Assembly: GCA_021324855.1 (NCBI GenBank)
Contig: JAJPIG010000026.1
Location: 62,001 to 126,000 of the forward strand
Length of the DNA: 64,000 bases
Reading direction: 5' to 3'
Source of the DNA: Pseudomonadota bacterium
Lineage (GTDB): Bacteria; Desulfobacterota; Binatia; Binatales; Binataceae
Below, one piece after another: positions 54,678 to 64,000 of the stretch. Positions within the stretch are counted from its first letter, which is position 1. The number at the start of each line of letters is the position of its first letter. Position numbers and translations under genes: made by a program. Under the pieces are notes generated by a model. The model worked only from the letters and a program-made list of their open reading frames with translations, was not told the origin of the DNA and made no database searches.

Positions 54678-55346
54678 ATGAATCGCGTCTTCCGGATTGC
54701 CCCGTCGATTCTCTCCGCCGACTTCACGCGCCTTGGCGAGGAGATTCGCCGCGTCGAAGAAGGCGGCGCCGATCTGATCCATTTCGACGTGATGGACGGG
54801 CACTTCGTGCCCAACATCTCGATCGGCATCCCGGTGCTCCAGTCACTCCGCAAGGCGACGGAACTTCCGATCGATGTCCACCTGATGATCAGCGAGCCCG
54901 AACGTTACGTCGATGAATTCGTCAAGGCCGGCGCGGACTTGGTCTCGGTGCACACCGAAGTTTGCCGCGACTTGCCGGCGATGGCCGCGAAGATTCGCGC
55001 GGCCGGCGCGCGCGCCTCGATCGCGATCAATCCCGAGACCGAGCCCGATCGCGTGCTCGCCTGCGCCGACTGCCTCGACATGATTCTTGTGATGAGCGTG
55101 CATCCGGGATTCTCCGGCCAGGAATTCATCGCCGATTCGCTCGACAAGGTGCGCTCGATTCGGCGCGACCTCGAGCGGCGCAAGCTCGATCTTGACGTCG
55201 AGATCGACGGCGGCATCAAGATCGACAATGTGGCTGATGCGGCCGAGGCCGGCGCGAACGTTTTTGTCTCGGGCTCGGGCATCTTCGGCCACGAGGATTA
55301 CGTCGAGATCATCAGCGAGATGCGCGCGAGGATCGCACGGGTTTGA
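54678..55346 (+). CDS. rpe: Ribulose-phosphate 3-epimerase
   Basis: 222 residues, a TIM barrel interconverting ribulose-5-P and xylulose-5-P. Family motifs: IAPSILSADFTRLGEE, HFDVMDGHFVPN, VHLMISEPE, VMSVHPGFSGQEF and VEIDGGI. All catalytic acids and metal His residues are present. Divergent from the ACMSD-like gene. Confidence 0.97.
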   Translation: MNRVFRIAPSILSADFTRLGEEIRRVEEGGADLIHFDVMDGHFVPNISIGIPVLQSLRKATELPIDVHLMISEPERYVDEFVKAGADLVSVHTEVCRDLPAMAAKIRAAGARASIAINPETEPDRVLACADCLDMILVMSVHPGFSGQEFIADSLDKVRSIRRDLERRKLDLDVEIDGGIKIDNVADAAEAGANVFVSGSGIFGHEDYVEIISEMRARIARV

Positions 55347-55412
55347 CGCTCTCGCATCGGCGCGCGGCCCGATGCTATAAATTTGCTTCCCGGTTTACAT
55401 CCAAGGCGGAAA

Positions 55413-55490
55413 CGGGGTGTAGCTCAGCCTGGCTAGAGCACTGCGTTCGGGACGCAGGAGTCGCTGGTTCAAATCCAGTCACCCCGACCA
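55413..55490 (+). tRNA. tRNA-Pro (anticodon CGG)
   Basis: A full cloverleaf: acceptor arm CGGGGTG/CACCCCG, D-arm GCTC...GAGC, anticodon stem CTGCG/CGCAG around loop TTCGGGA giving anticodon CGG, and T-arm CTGG TTCAAAT CCAG. Discriminator A and a genome-encoded CCA end the gene. Decodes CCG, a codon that would be frequent in this GC-rich host. It lies 66 bases after rpe and 30 before plsY. Confidence 0.97.
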
Positions 55491-55520
55491 TCTTCCGAGG
55501 GCGGCGAAATCAGCGCATCG

Positions 55521-56111
55521 ATGTTCGCAATTCTCCTGGTAGTGGCGGCATATCTGATCGGATCGATTCCGGTCGGAGTGCTGATCGGCCGGATGTTCGG
55601 GATCGATCCACGCGCGGTCGGCTCGCGGAACATTGGGATGACGAATGTCGCGCGCGCGGCGGGCCGCGGCGCGGCCATACTCACCTTCATCGGCGACTTG
55701 TCAAAGGGCGCGATGCCGGTACTGGCGGCGCGCGTGAGCGGAACCGATACGACCACCCTCGCGGTCGTCGCGTTGGCGGCCTTTTTCGGATCGATTTTCT
55801 CCGTGTTCCTCCTGTTCAAAGGCGGCCGCGGCGTCTCGGCGTCACTGGGCATCTGGCTCGCGCTCGCGCCGGTCCCGACGCTGATCGCCTTCGCGCTGTT
55901 CGGCGTGGTGGTCGCGATCACGCGGATTGTCTCGCTGGGATCGGTATGCGCCGCGATCGCGATGCCGCTAATAATTGCGCTGATGGGTTTCCCACGGACC
56001 TACGAAGCATTGGTGATCGTGATGGCGTTTTTGGTCCTGCTTCGGCATCGCGAAAATCTGATGCGCCTCGCATCGGGCCAGGAGCCGAAGATGGGCAGCC
56101 GCGCGGCGTGA
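55521..56111 (+). CDS. plsY: Acyl-phosphate:glycerol-3-phosphate acyltransferase PlsY
   Basis: 196 residues with five predicted membrane helices; makes lysophosphatidate from acyl-phosphate. Motif 1 is GSRNIGMTNVAR, motif 2 FKGGRGVSAS, motif 3 LLRHRENLMRL. Compared with the common forms (GSGNPGATN, GH.FPVF..FKGGKG), motif 1 has Arg for Gly and the His before motif 2 is Ser (GSIFSVFLLFKGG). So the call is solid but the variant is notable. Confidence 0.9.
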   Translation: MFAILLVVAAYLIGSIPVGVLIGRMFGIDPRAVGSRNIGMTNVARAAGRGAAILTFIGDLSKGAMPVLAARVSGTDTTTLAVVALAAFFGSIFSVFLLFKGGRGVSASLGIWLALAPVPTLIAFALFGVVVAITRIVSLGSVCAAIAMPLIIALMGFPRTYEALVIVMAFLVLLRHRENLMRLASGQEPKMGSRAA

Positions 56112-56242
56112 TCATCGCAGCAATTGGATTTCGCCGGAAATTCGCCGGGCTCGGTGTGTGTAACAGTTATTGCGTAGCGCTAGAGGGCTTGCCTAAGCGC
56201 GACGATCTTGGAAATGGTACGCTTGCTGGCTCGCGGGGGTAG

Positions 56243-56620
<378 letters not shown>

Positions 56621-56643
56621 TCGCTGCCCCGCTGAATATTCGC

Positions 56644-56985
56644 CTACCTGACCGTGCTCTTCAGCACGTAACCGTGCAAGCCTTTGTACGGGCCGCGCGT
56701 CACCGTCACCTCGGCGATGTTGGCGTCCTCCGACAGCACCTTAACGTGAGTGCCATTGACCAGCGGCGTCACTTTGGACGAAGGTCCCAAGGCGCCGACC
56801 GCGCCCATGATTTGATGTTCCTTTACCTCCTGCTGAAACTTCGCGATGGTGTCGCGATCGGGGAAGATCAGCACCGCCGTCTGCCCTTGTGGCGCAGCCA
56901 GCCGATGACCGCATCCCGCGATGGTCACTGCGAGCATTGCGAGCGTGGCAGCGAGGGCGGTAAACGGTTGGCGCCGGAGTTTCAT
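56644..56985 (-). CDS. Small lipoprotein
   Basis: 113 residues. Basic start KLRRQPF, a hydrophobic run and lipobox TIAGC near residue 25, then GHRLAAPQGQTAVLIFPDRDTI and a small domain that resembles an SH3-like beta-barrel (VKVLSEDANIAEVTVT, GYVL). The start at 56985 is chosen so that the basic n-region is short; the longer frame lacks support. Convergent with glnB. Function unknown. Confidence 0.75.
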   Translation of the reverse strand: MKLRRQPFTALAATLAMLAVTIAGCGHRLAAPQGQTAVLIFPDRDTIAKFQQEVKEHQIMGAVGALGPSSKVTPLVNGTHVKVLSEDANIAEVTVTRGPYKGLHGYVLKSTVR

Positions 56986-57053
56986 GCTTTCGGGTTCCAA
57001 GCGCACTATTAGCAGCGATTCCAACGGATTGTCTAATCGGAATAGGCTGACAG

Positions 57054-57908
57054 ATGGCGTTGCGCTTACCGACGATCGGTCTCCTTATCGTGATGCTGCT
57101 CCTTTCCTGCTTCGCGCAACGATCGGCGTTTGCGATATTCACGAATAACGAGCCTCTCGGCGAGAAAGAGTACGATCCGACGGCCAGTCTTTCTCAGCTG
57201 CAATTCACGGACATTTACACGCCTGCGCAATACGGCACGAACGCTCAACCGAATACATTACGGATTCGCCCGATTCTCGACATTCGCCCGTTCTGGTTTC
57301 TCCCGCTTGAACAACTTGTGCGGCCTACGTTCAGGGTCGTGACTGCGCCTGAGGGCAAGGGCGCTTCGACCACCTCCGGCTATGGCGACATGCAACTACT
57401 CGATCTTTTCCGTATCCCGTGGCCGAATGCCGAAGTGAGTGCCTTCCGATGGGGACTCGGCCCCTACTTAATCTTTCCCACCGCCAACAACGATCGCATT
57501 GGCCAGCGCGCGTGGCAGGCCGGTCCCGCCGCGGCTTTTTCTTACTTTGGAATTCCGGATTTGAACGTGGCCGGGCTCATCCAGCAGGCAACTTCGTTCG
57601 CATATACCTCCCCGCGAGCAAAGCCCGTCACGTCGCTAACCTTTCAACCGATCGTCACCTATCAAATCGGGTACGGATGGTATCTGAAGTCGAGCGATGC
57701 CACCTGGACATTCAACCTCCGTCACAATACTTCGACCACCATTCCGATCAGCGCAGGCTTCGGAAAGGTCTGGAGTTTGTCGCCCGACCTGGCGATCGAT
57801 ACTTCGTCCTCGGGCGAGTGGACGCTCTATCGGCAATTCTCCGGCCAGACCCAGCAATTTACGGTGAATTTCCAGGTCACTCTGTTATTTCCCCGCGCGC
57901 AACTTTGA
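57054..57908 (+). CDS. Outer-membrane beta-barrel-like exported protein
   Basis: 284 residues: a signal peptide (TIGLLIVMLLLSCFAQRSAFA), then alternating hydrophobic strands with many Tyr, Phe and Trp residues and a terminal aromatic-rich FQVTLLF. Segments PAQYGTNAQPNTLRIRPIL and GPYLIFPTANN suggest a neuromedin-U/transporter-type porin barrel. No transport substrate can be assigned. It lies between the convergent lipoprotein and glyS. Confidence 0.8.
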   Translation: MALRLPTIGLLIVMLLLSCFAQRSAFAIFTNNEPLGEKEYDPTASLSQLQFTDIYTPAQYGTNAQPNTLRIRPILDIRPFWFLPLEQLVRPTFRVVTAPEGKGASTTSGYGDMQLLDLFRIPWPNAEVSAFRWGLGPYLIFPTANNDRIGQRAWQAGPAAAFSYFGIPDLNVAGLIQQATSFAYTSPRAKPVTSLTFQPIVTYQIGYGWYLKSSDATWTFNLRHNTSTTIPISAGFGKVWSLSPDLAIDTSSSGEWTLYRQFSGQTQQFTVNFQVTLLFPRAQL

Positions 57909-58091
57909 GAGGGACGCTCAATAGCGGGCCCGCACGCACGATATTATAATAAAGCGCTTGTGCCGCCGCGCTTTTGCCGCTATCAAGCGCTGTCGCTTGA
58001 GATGGGTGAAAAGCGCGCGGTGAGATTGCGAAATAAATGTCCTCCGCGTCCCGTCAGGATCGGGGGTCAAGCACGCACCTGGAGGCATCGT

Positions 58092-59444
58092 TTGTCACTA
58101 TCCGAGGCACAATCGTCAGTGGCCGGGACCAAGCGTCCGGTCACGATGGAGAAGCTGGTCAACCTCTGCAAGCGGCGCGGCTTCGTCTTTCCCAGCAGCG
58201 ACATCTATGGCGGCCTCGGCTCGACTTTCGATTACGGTCCGCTCGGCATCGAGCTCAAGCGCAACGTCAAGGAAGCATGGTGGCGCGACATGGTGCAGCG
58301 GCGCAGCGATGTGCTCGGCCTCGATGCGGCCATCCTGATGCATCCGCGCACCTGGGAAGCGTCGGGCCATCTGCAGAGCTTCACCGATCCATTGGTCGAC
58401 TGCAAAAAGTGCAAGCAGCGCTTCCGCGCCGATCACATCACGGGCGATCGATGTCCCGAATGCGGCGGCGAGTTGACCGAGGCGCGGCGCTTCAACCTGA
58501 TGTTCAAGACCTTCATGGGTCCGGTCGAGGACGAGGCCAGCACCGTCTATTTGCGGCCCGAAACCGCGCAGGGAATCTTCGTCAATTTCGACAACATCGT
58601 CGATACGCAGCGGGTGAAGCTGCCGTTCGGCGTGGCGCAGATCGGAAAATCGTTCCGCAACGAGATCACGCCCGGCAACTTCATCTTCCGTACCCGCGAA
58701 TTCGAACAGATGGAAATGGAATTCTTCGTGCGGCCGAACGCTGAAGAGGAGGAGCGCTGGTTCAATTTCTGGGTGGAGTTCCGCTACAATTGGTTCCTCA
58801 AATACGGTGTCGCGCGCGATCATCTCCGGATGCGGCCGCACGGCGCCGAAGAGCTGTCGCACTATTCGCGGGGCACCACCGACCTCGAATTTCTTTATCC
58901 TTTCGGATGGGGCGAGCTTGAAGGCATCGCCAAGCGCGGCAGCTACGATCTCGATCAGCACGCGAAGTACAGCGGCCGCGATCTCACCTATTTCGACGAC
59001 GAGACCAAGGAGCGCTTTCGGCCGTGGGTTATCGAGCCGGCGCTGGGTGTCGACCGCGCGATGCTGGCGTTCATGCTCGAGGCGTACGATGAGGACGTGG
59101 TCGAGAACGAGGAGCGGATTGTGATGCGCTTCGACGCGCGCCTTGCGCCGATCAAGGTCGCCGTCTTCCCGTTGCTGCGCAAAGGCGGCCAGCCGGAGAA
59201 GGCGCAGGCGGTGCGGGAGGAATTGCAACGCTATTTTCCGGTCGCCTACGATCAGGCGGGATCGATCGGGCGGCGCTACCGGCGGCAGGACGAAATCGGC
59301 ACGCCGTTCGGCGTCACGATCGATCATCAGACAATGGATGACGATACGGTTACGCTGCGCGATCGTGATTCGACGCAGCAGGAGCGGATTCCGATCGCGC
59401 GGCTCGCATCTGAGATAAGCGCGCGCATCGGTTGGCATAGATAA
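58092..59444 (+). CDS. glyS: Glycyl-tRNA synthetase (eukaryote/archaea-type, class II)
   Basis: 450 residues of the single-chain GlyRS. Motif 2-like [23 protein letters not shown] is visible in pieces ([11 protein letters not shown]), with GWGELEGIA and [10 protein letters not shown] for motif 3. A CKKC...CPEC zinc knuckle is present. TTG at 58092 is the start because GGAGG lies six bases upstream; the open frame extends to 57960 but those residues are not conserved. It is the single-chain type, not the alpha2beta2 GlyQS form. Confidence 0.93.
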   Translation: MSLSEAQSSVAGTKRPVTMEKLVNLCKRRGFVFPSSDIYGGLGSTFDYGPLGIELKRNVKEAWWRDMVQRRSDVLGLDAAILMHPRTWEASGHLQSFTDPLVDCKKCKQRFRADHITGDRCPECGGELTEARRFNLMFKTFMGPVEDEASTVYLRPETAQGIFVNFDNIVDTQRVKLPFGVAQIGKSFRNEITPGNFIFRTREFEQMEMEFFVRPNAEEEERWFNFWVEFRYNWFLKYGVARDHLRMRPHGAEELSHYSRGTTDLEFLYPFGWGELEGIAKRGSYDLDQHAKYSGRDLTYFDDETKERFRPWVIEPALGVDRAMLAFMLEAYDEDVVENEERIVMRFDARLAPIKVAVFPLLRKGGQPEKAQAVREELQRYFPVAYDQAGSIGRRYRRQDEIGTPFGVTIDHQTMDDDTVTLRDRDSTQQERIPIARLASEISARIGWHR

Positions 59445-59456
59445 AGCCTCAGAGAA

Positions 59457-59497
59457 GCGCCGCCGAACCCCGCGTCGATCGCGCGGTGCGGCGGCGC
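59457..59497 (+). repeat. GC-rich hairpin between glyS and ppdK
   Basis: Stem GCGCCGCCG/CGGCGGCGC (59457-59465 with 59489-59497) with further CCGCG/CGCGG pairing inside, just before the ppdK ribosome site (GGAGA at 59505). No T run follows. It might dampen read-through or protect the downstream message. Confidence 0.5.
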
Positions 59498-59517
59498 GCC
59501 GGACGGAGAGATTTTCA

Positions 59518-62274
59518 ATGGCGCGTGTCCATCCCGAAATCTATTTCTTTGGCGGCGGCGTGGCCGAAGGCCGCTCCACGATGCGCGACCTGCTCGGCGG
59601 CAAAGGCGCAAACCTTGCCGAGATGGCGTCGCTCAAACTGCCGGTGCCCCCCGGCTTCACCATCACGACGCGGGTTTGCAACTACTACTACGAGCACAAT
59701 CATCGCTACCCGAATGGACTCGATGCAGGCGTCAAGAAAAGCATCGCGCGGATGGAAAAGATCCTCGGGCGCAAGTTCGGCGCGCGTGAAAACCCGCTGC
59801 TGGTTTCGGTCCGTTCGGGCGCGCGTGTTTCGATGCCCGGCATGATGGACACCGTGCTCAACCTCGGGCTCACCGACGAAACCGTTGCTGGTCTAGAGCG
59901 CGCGAGCAACAATCCGCGCTTCGCCTGGGATTCGTATCGCCGCTTCTGCCAGATGTACGGCGACGTCGTGCTCAAGCTCAAACCGGAAAGTGCGACTGAG
60001 CACGACCCATTCGAGGTGCTGATCGAACAGAAGAAAAAAGCGCGCAACGTTGAAGAGGACGTCGATCTGTCGGCCGACGATCTGAAGGAACTGGTCACCG
60101 AGTTTCGCGATCTCATCCGACGGCGCACCGGCCGCGACCTCCCGCAGGATCCGGAAGAGCAGCTCTGGGAGGCGATCGGCGCGGTCTTCGGCTCATGGAA
60201 CAACGAACGCGCGATATCCTATCGGCGCATCAACAATATACCCGACGACTGGGGTACCGCGGTCAGCGTGCAGGCGATGGTCTTCGGCAACCTGGGTCCG
60301 GATTGCGCGACCGGCGTCGCCTTTACGCGCGATCCCGCCACCGGCGAGAAGGGAATCTACGGCGAGTTCCTGCCCAACGCGCAGGGTGAGGATGTCGTTG
60401 CAGGCATTCGCACGCCGCTCCAGATTAGCTTGCGCGCTGGCCGCGCCTGGGCTGAGCGCAACCATATCGATGAGGAACAGCGCCGCAGCCGCTATCCCAC
60501 CCTCGAGGAGAACTTCCCTGCGGCATACCGCACGCTGCTCGATATCGCGAAACGGCTCGAAAAGCATTTCCGCGACATGCAGGACCTCGAATTCACCATC
60601 GAGCGCGGCCGGCTTTTCATGCTGCAGACGCGCACGGGCAAACGCACCGCAGAGGCGGCCGTCCGATGCGCCGTCGACATGGCGACCGAGCGGCTGATCG
60701 ATCGGCAGACCGCGCTGATGCGGGTTGAGCCGGAGCAACTCGATCAGTTGCTTCATCCGCGTCTCGATCCCACGGCCCACAAGGAGGTGCTGGCGCGCGG
60801 ATTGCCGGCATCGCCGGGCGCGGTTTTCGGCGAAATTGTTTTTTCGGCTGAGGAAGCGGTCGAGGCGGTGAATAATGGCCGCCACGTCGTGCTGGTGCGC
60901 ATTGAGACCTCGCCCGAGGACATCAATGGGATGCAGGTCGCGGAGGGAATTCTGACGGCGCGCGGCGGGATGACCAGCCACGCGGCGGTGGTCGCGCGCG
61001 GGATGGGCAAATGCTGCGTTGCAGGATGCACCGCGCTGGAGATCGATTACGGTAGCGGCACGCTTTCAGCCAACGGCCGCGTACTGCATCGCGGCGATTA
61101 CCTCACCCTTGATGGCTCGACCGGCGAGGTGATCGCCGGCAAGGTCCCGACCGTCCAGCCCGAGATGTCGGCGGCCTTTAAGAAGTTCATGTCATGGGCC
61201 GATGCCGAGCGCAGGCTGGGAGTGCGCGCCAATGCCGACACGCCGCATGACGCCGAGGTTGCCCGCGCCTTCGGCGCCGAGGGCATCGGACTCTGCCGCA
61301 CCGAGCATATGTTCTTCGATCCGCAGCGCATCGCGGCGGTGCGCGAGATGATTCTCGCCGAGACGCGCGAGCAGCGCGCGCGGGCGCTCGAGAAAATCGT
61401 GCCGTATCAGCGCGCGGACTTCGTCGGAATCCTGAAGTCGATGGCCGGGCTGCCGGTCACGATCCGCCTGCTCGATCCCCCGTTGCATGAGTTCCTGCCC
61501 AAGGAGGATGCGGAAATCGATGACCTCGCGCGTACGATGGGCGTCGACCCGGCCCATCTGCGGCGCGTGCGCGACGGCCTGGTCGAATTCAACCCGATGT
61601 TGGGTCATCGTGGGTCCCGCCTTGGCATCAGTTTCCCGGAAATTTACCGGGCGCAGGCCCGCGCGATTCTCGAAGCCGCAGCCGAGTTGCGCGCGCAGGG
61701 AGTCAAGGCGATGCCCGAGATCATGCTGCCGCTCATCGGCGATCGGCGCGAATTCGAAATCCTCGCGCGCGATATTCGCGAGGTCGCGCAAGAGGTGCTT
61801 GGGAGCCGCAACGGCGCGCGGGTAACCTTCACGATCGGCACCATGATCGAGGTGCCGCGCGCCTGCATGGTGGCCGACCAGATCGGCGCGGTCGCGGATT
61901 TCTTCTCTTTCGGCACCAACGATTTGACCCAGATGACTTATGGGCTGTCGCGCGACGATTCGGTGAAATTCCTCGACGATTATCTGGCGGCGGGCGTTTA
62001 TCGCAAGGATCCGTTCCAGGAGCTTGATTCGGAGGGCGTCGCCGGCCTGATGCGCATCGCGATCCAGCTCGGACGCAAGGCGAATCACAAGCTCAAGCTC
62101 GGTATCTGCGGCGAGCACGGCGGCGATCCGGCAAGTATCAGGCTGTGTCACGGACTCGGGCTGGACTACGTTTCGTGCTCGCCTTTCCGGTTACCGATCG
62201 CGCGGCTGACCGCGGCGCAGGCTGCGATAGCGAGTCGCAGCGCCAAGGGCAAGGTGGCGTTCAGGGACGTCTGA
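59518..62274 (+). CDS. ppdK: Pyruvate, phosphate dikinase
   Basis: 918 residues, interconverting pyruvate and PEP with ATP and Pi. Domain order is ATP-grasp (starts GKGANLAEMASLKLPVPPGF), central phosphohistidine domain (catalytic H488 in GGMTSHAAVVARG, with the neighbouring regulatory Thr) and the PEP/pyruvate barrel (GICGEHGGDPAS, FGTNDLTQMTYGLSRDD). Normal length. The Ser/Thr before His suggests possible regulation by a PDRP-type protein, not seen here. The ribosome site GGAGA is eight bases before ATG. Confidence 0.97.
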   Translation: MARVHPEIYFFGGGVAEGRSTMRDLLGGKGANLAEMASLKLPVPPGFTITTRVCNYYYEHNHRYPNGLDAGVKKSIARMEKILGRKFGARENPLLVSVRSGARVSMPGMMDTVLNLGLTDETVAGLERASNNPRFAWDSYRRFCQMYGDVVLKLKPESATEHDPFEVLIEQKKKARNVEEDVDLSADDLKELVTEFRDLIRRRTGRDLPQDPEEQLWEAIGAVFGSWNNERAISYRRINNIPDDWGTAVSVQAMVFGNLGPDCATGVAFTRDPATGEKGIYGEFLPNAQGEDVVAGIRTPLQISLRAGRAWAERNHIDEEQRRSRYPTLEENFPAAYRTLLDIAKRLEKHFRDMQDLEFTIERGRLFMLQTRTGKRTAEAAVRCAVDMATERLIDRQTALMRVEPEQLDQLLHPRLDPTAHKEVLARGLPASPGAVFGEIVFSAEEAVEAVNNGRHVVLVRIETSPEDINGMQVAEGILTARGGMTSHAAVVARGMGKCCVAGCTALEIDYGSGTLSANGRVLHRGDYLTLDGSTGEVIAGKVPTVQPEMSAAFKKFMSWADAERRLGVRANADTPHDAEVARAFGAEGIGLCRTEHMFFDPQRIAAVREMILAETREQRARALEKIVPYQRADFVGILKSMAGLPVTIRLLDPPLHEFLPKEDAEIDDLARTMGVDPAHLRRVRDGLVEFNPMLGHRGSRLGISFPEIYRAQARAILEAAAELRAQGVKAMPEIMLPLIGDRREFEILARDIREVAQEVLGSRNGARVTFTIGTMIEVPRACMVADQIGAVADFFSFGTNDLTQMTYGLSRDDSVKFLDDYLAAGVYRKDPFQELDSEGVAGLMRIAIQLGRKANHKLKLGICGEHGGDPASIRLCHGLGLDYVSCSPFRLPIARLTAAQAAIASRSAKGKVAFRDV

Positions 62275-62285
62275 GACCGCGCCGG

Positions 62286-63194
62286 TCAGCGCAAATAGTC
62301 TTCGACGCGAATCGCCGGGATCGCGAACTGCTGCACCTGATTGTTGCGCAGGATGCGCAGGTTCACGACGTCGCCCGGACGATGGTTGTTGACCGCATCG
62401 TAGAGCGCGCGGCGTTCCCGCACTTCGTTCCCATCAACGGTCAGCACCAGGTCGCCCTGCTTCAGGCCCGCCTTCTCGCTCGGACTGCCAGGCATCACGC
62501 CCGCAATGATCACATGATCCTGCAGCGTGTAAGAGAGCACACCCAGCCACATGCGTGGCGGGATGCTGGTGCGACGGCCGTCGCGGACCAGTTCATCACG
62601 GGCGCTCAAAAACAGTTCGCCCGGGATGCCGAGAATCGGGCGGCCGATTTCGGCGAAATTGAGATACGCCACGCCGAAGACCTGGCCGCGGGCATTGCAG
62701 ATCGGACCTCCGTTGAGACCGACGTTGAGCGCCGAGGCGGTCATGCAGATGCATCGCTCGAGATAGAACTCCCAGACCGCATCGAAGGGGCCTAGATAGG
62801 TGATCACCCCGCAGTCGGCGCATCGCTTTTCGCCGCCTACGCTCGAAACGATGAAGGCCTCCTGCCCTAGCCGCGCATCAGCCGACGAGACCACATCCAG
62901 ATAAGGAAACGGTCCGCCCTCGATCTTCAGCAGGCCGAGACCGGTCGTATAGTCCTGACCGACGATCCGGGCCTCGCGCTGCTCGCCGCCGTCGAGCGTG
63001 ACGATTACGCGCTGCGCGCCCATGATCATGTAGTAGACCGTGAGAATCAGACCTTCCGCACTGACGATCGTGCCGGTGCCGCGCCGGTCGGTGCCGAGTC
63101 CGATGGCGTTCGAGATGTGATTCGAGGGAATGTGCGAATGTAGCGAGACAGTTGCGCGCGAAACTTTCGTCAGCAGCGACAGCTTGGCATTCAC
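62286..63194 (-). CDS. HtrA/DegP-like protein with PDZ domain, catalytic triad lost
   Basis: 302 residues with the trypsin-like HtrA fold and a C-terminal PDZ (about 200-290, GVMPGSPSEKAGLKQGDLVLTVDG). Each catalytic position appears changed: the His box LTNNHVV reads LTVYYMI (His to Tyr55), the Asp box TDLALLK reads TGLGLLK (Asp to Gly85) and GNSGGP reads GLNGGP (Ser to Asn161). So it should be proteolytically inactive. No signal peptide is seen. Possible role as a chaperone or peptide-binding scaffold. The frame is intact, so it is not a decayed pseudogene. Confidence 0.85.
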   Translation of the reverse strand: MNAKLSLLTKVSRATVSLHSHIPSNHISNAIGLGTDRRGTGTIVSAEGLILTVYYMIMGAQRVIVTLDGGEQREARIVGQDYTTGLGLLKIEGGPFPYLDVVSSADARLGQEAFIVSSVGGEKRCADCGVITYLGPFDAVWEFYLERCICMTASALNVGLNGGPICNARGQVFGVAYLNFAEIGRPILGIPGELFLSARDELVRDGRRTSIPPRMWLGVLSYTLQDHVIIAGVMPGSPSEKAGLKQGDLVLTVDGNEVRERRALYDAVNNHRPGDVVNLRILRNNQVQQFAIPAIRVEDYLR

Positions 63195-63314
63195 GGCCGG
63201 ACTACCTGAACTAAAGGTAAGACACGCAAACCGGTGGATTCAAGCATCGAGCGACACACGTGCAGATTGCACGCCCGCCGGTCGCCGAGAAGTTTCTCGT
63301 TGCAAGTACGCTAT

Positions 63315-63728
63315 TTAGTGACTCGAACCCGCCGGAGTCGCCGCTGCGCTCCGGGCCGGAGGCGGGACCGAGAGCAATTGCAGGGCCGAACCCAGATCGA
63401 GCTCCGAATACTTGCTGCTGGCGTAAAGCGCGTCGAGCCGCTTGACAGCTTCATCCGTGGTAAGATCTGAAAGCGATAACTCGCGCACTAGCTGATGAAT
63501 GATTTTGTGCGCGCCCTTCCAATGAAACAGGTCGGCTGCAATGGTTAAGCTGTCGAGCTTGCCGACGCTCACCTGCATCGCGTCGTTATAGCCGTCGACA
63601 TAACCGGTTTTGGCGTCGCCTGTCATCCGGTTCCAGAAGACGCCGTTGTGATTGAAACTCGGCGATGCGAACGCGCACGCCCAACTTGCCAGAAACCCGA
63701 CGATCGCTCCGCCGATAAATTTTTTCAT
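63315..63728 (-). CDS. Hypothetical exported protein
   Basis: 137 residues: signal peptide KKFIGGAIVGFLASWACAFA, then a small helical domain with WNRMTGDAKTGYVDGYNDAM, similar in shape to Rap1a/Tai-like immunity or periplasmic helical proteins, and a Ser/Pro/Ala-rich tail. The start is a Met at the basic n-region. Family assignment is weak. Confidence 0.72.
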   Translation of the reverse strand: MKKFIGGAIVGFLASWACAFASPSFNHNGVFWNRMTGDAKTGYVDGYNDAMQVSVGKLDSLTIAADLFHWKGAHKIIHQLVRELSLSDLTTDEAVKRLDALYASSKYSELDLGSALQLLSVPPPARSAAATPAGSSH

Positions 63729-63922
63729 CGCTACCGCTCCGGCCCTCCGCTTTCCAGCAACAAAGTTGATGTATCACATTAAGTGGCCAAGCAAAAGTGG
63801 GTGGTTTTGAGACTGCTTTTGCAAACTGGAGCTTAGCGCACTCGCTTAAGTTGCCTGCGAGGGAAACGGTATGTCTAATAGAGCGGGCAGGGGGAACTCG
63901 GTCCGGGCGGGCCGGGGAGGCA

Positions 63923-64000
63923 ATGCAACAGCAGCGTCCGCATCATTTGCTCCACGAGGACGAGGACGAGCGCGTTCAGCCGATAGCCATCGACAGCGAC
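63923..64000 (+). CDS. Possible start of a gene cut by the window end
   Basis: An ATG at 63923 follows GGGGAGG and opens a frame that stays open to the right edge (QQQRPHHLLHEDEDERV and on). The ribosome site is only two bases from this ATG, which is tight, so a later start such as the TTG at 63947 is possible. The fragment is too short to identify. The region 63729-63922 shows nothing else. Confidence 0.35.
   Translation, partial: MQQQRPHHLLHEDEDERVQPIAIDSD

Noticed and set aside
58116-59438. 440-codon minus-strand frame opposite glyS
   Set aside because: His/Asp/Arg-rich mirror of a well-recognised GlyRS.

Overview
The window is high-GC bacterial chromosome with densely packed genes on both strands. 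No phage, plasmid, insertion sequence or CRISPR array is visible. Gene content (MetE-like paralogues, DUF1329, LLM flavin oxidoreductase, ring-hydroxylating and extradiol-type dioxygenases, Deltaproteobacteria-like ffh-rpsP-khpA-rimM-trmD order) suggests a Gram-negative, aerobic, probably uncultured soil lineage near Deltaproteobacteria or Binatota. That placement is inference. Outer-membrane-type proteins and lipoproteins support a diderm envelope.

Layout. 1-2250: end of a complex I cluster (NuoF, apparently fused to NuoE), a small hypothetical, a structured leader and a 41-aa membrane protein with a strong terminator. 2290-6720: secreted histidine-rich protein, D-2-hydroxyacid dehydrogenase, HSL-type esterase, small cytochrome c and a lipoprotein. 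6830-9730: ring-hydroxylating dioxygenase pair, DOPA-dioxygenase-like protein and a 3-hydroxyanthranilate dioxygenase homologue. 10194-14846: giant secreted S53 peptidase. 15032-23816: acyl-CoA synthetase, a 1631-aa methyltransferase/MTHFR fusion and two divergent MetE-like proteins. 23874-26131: TadE/TadE/TadG-vWA operon. 26312-32181: translation and SRP operon, then comM. 32350-40993: third MetE-like protein with an aromatic FAD monooxygenase; metH-metF with a small lipoprotein; Lrp regulator; second 3-hydroxyanthranilate dioxygenase homologue. 41466-47230: DUF1329 protein, flavin monooxygenase, haem-oxygenase-like oxidase, response regulator with a coupled leader peptide, luciferase-like enzyme. 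47299-50160: def-fmt-rsmB. 50172-54579: secreted beta-helix protein and ACMSD-like amidohydrolase. 54678-64000: rpe, tRNA-Pro, plsY, glnB, envelope proteins, glyS, ppdK, and an HtrA-like protein without catalytic residues.

Two themes recur. The first is methyl-tetrahydrofolate chemistry: MetH, a stand-alone MetF, the MTHFR fusion and three MetE-core proteins lie within about 23 kb. The second is aromatic-ring oxidation: a Rieske dioxygenase, two 3-hydroxyanthranilate dioxygenase homologues, a DOPA-dioxygenase-like protein, flavin monooxygenases and an ACMSD-like decarboxylase. One carbon released from methylated or methoxylated aromatics could link them, but that is a hypothesis. The most unusual single items are the MTHFR fusion, the HtrA-like pseudoprotease, the beta-helix protein with matching Cys modules at both ends, and small genes found by reading the gaps.
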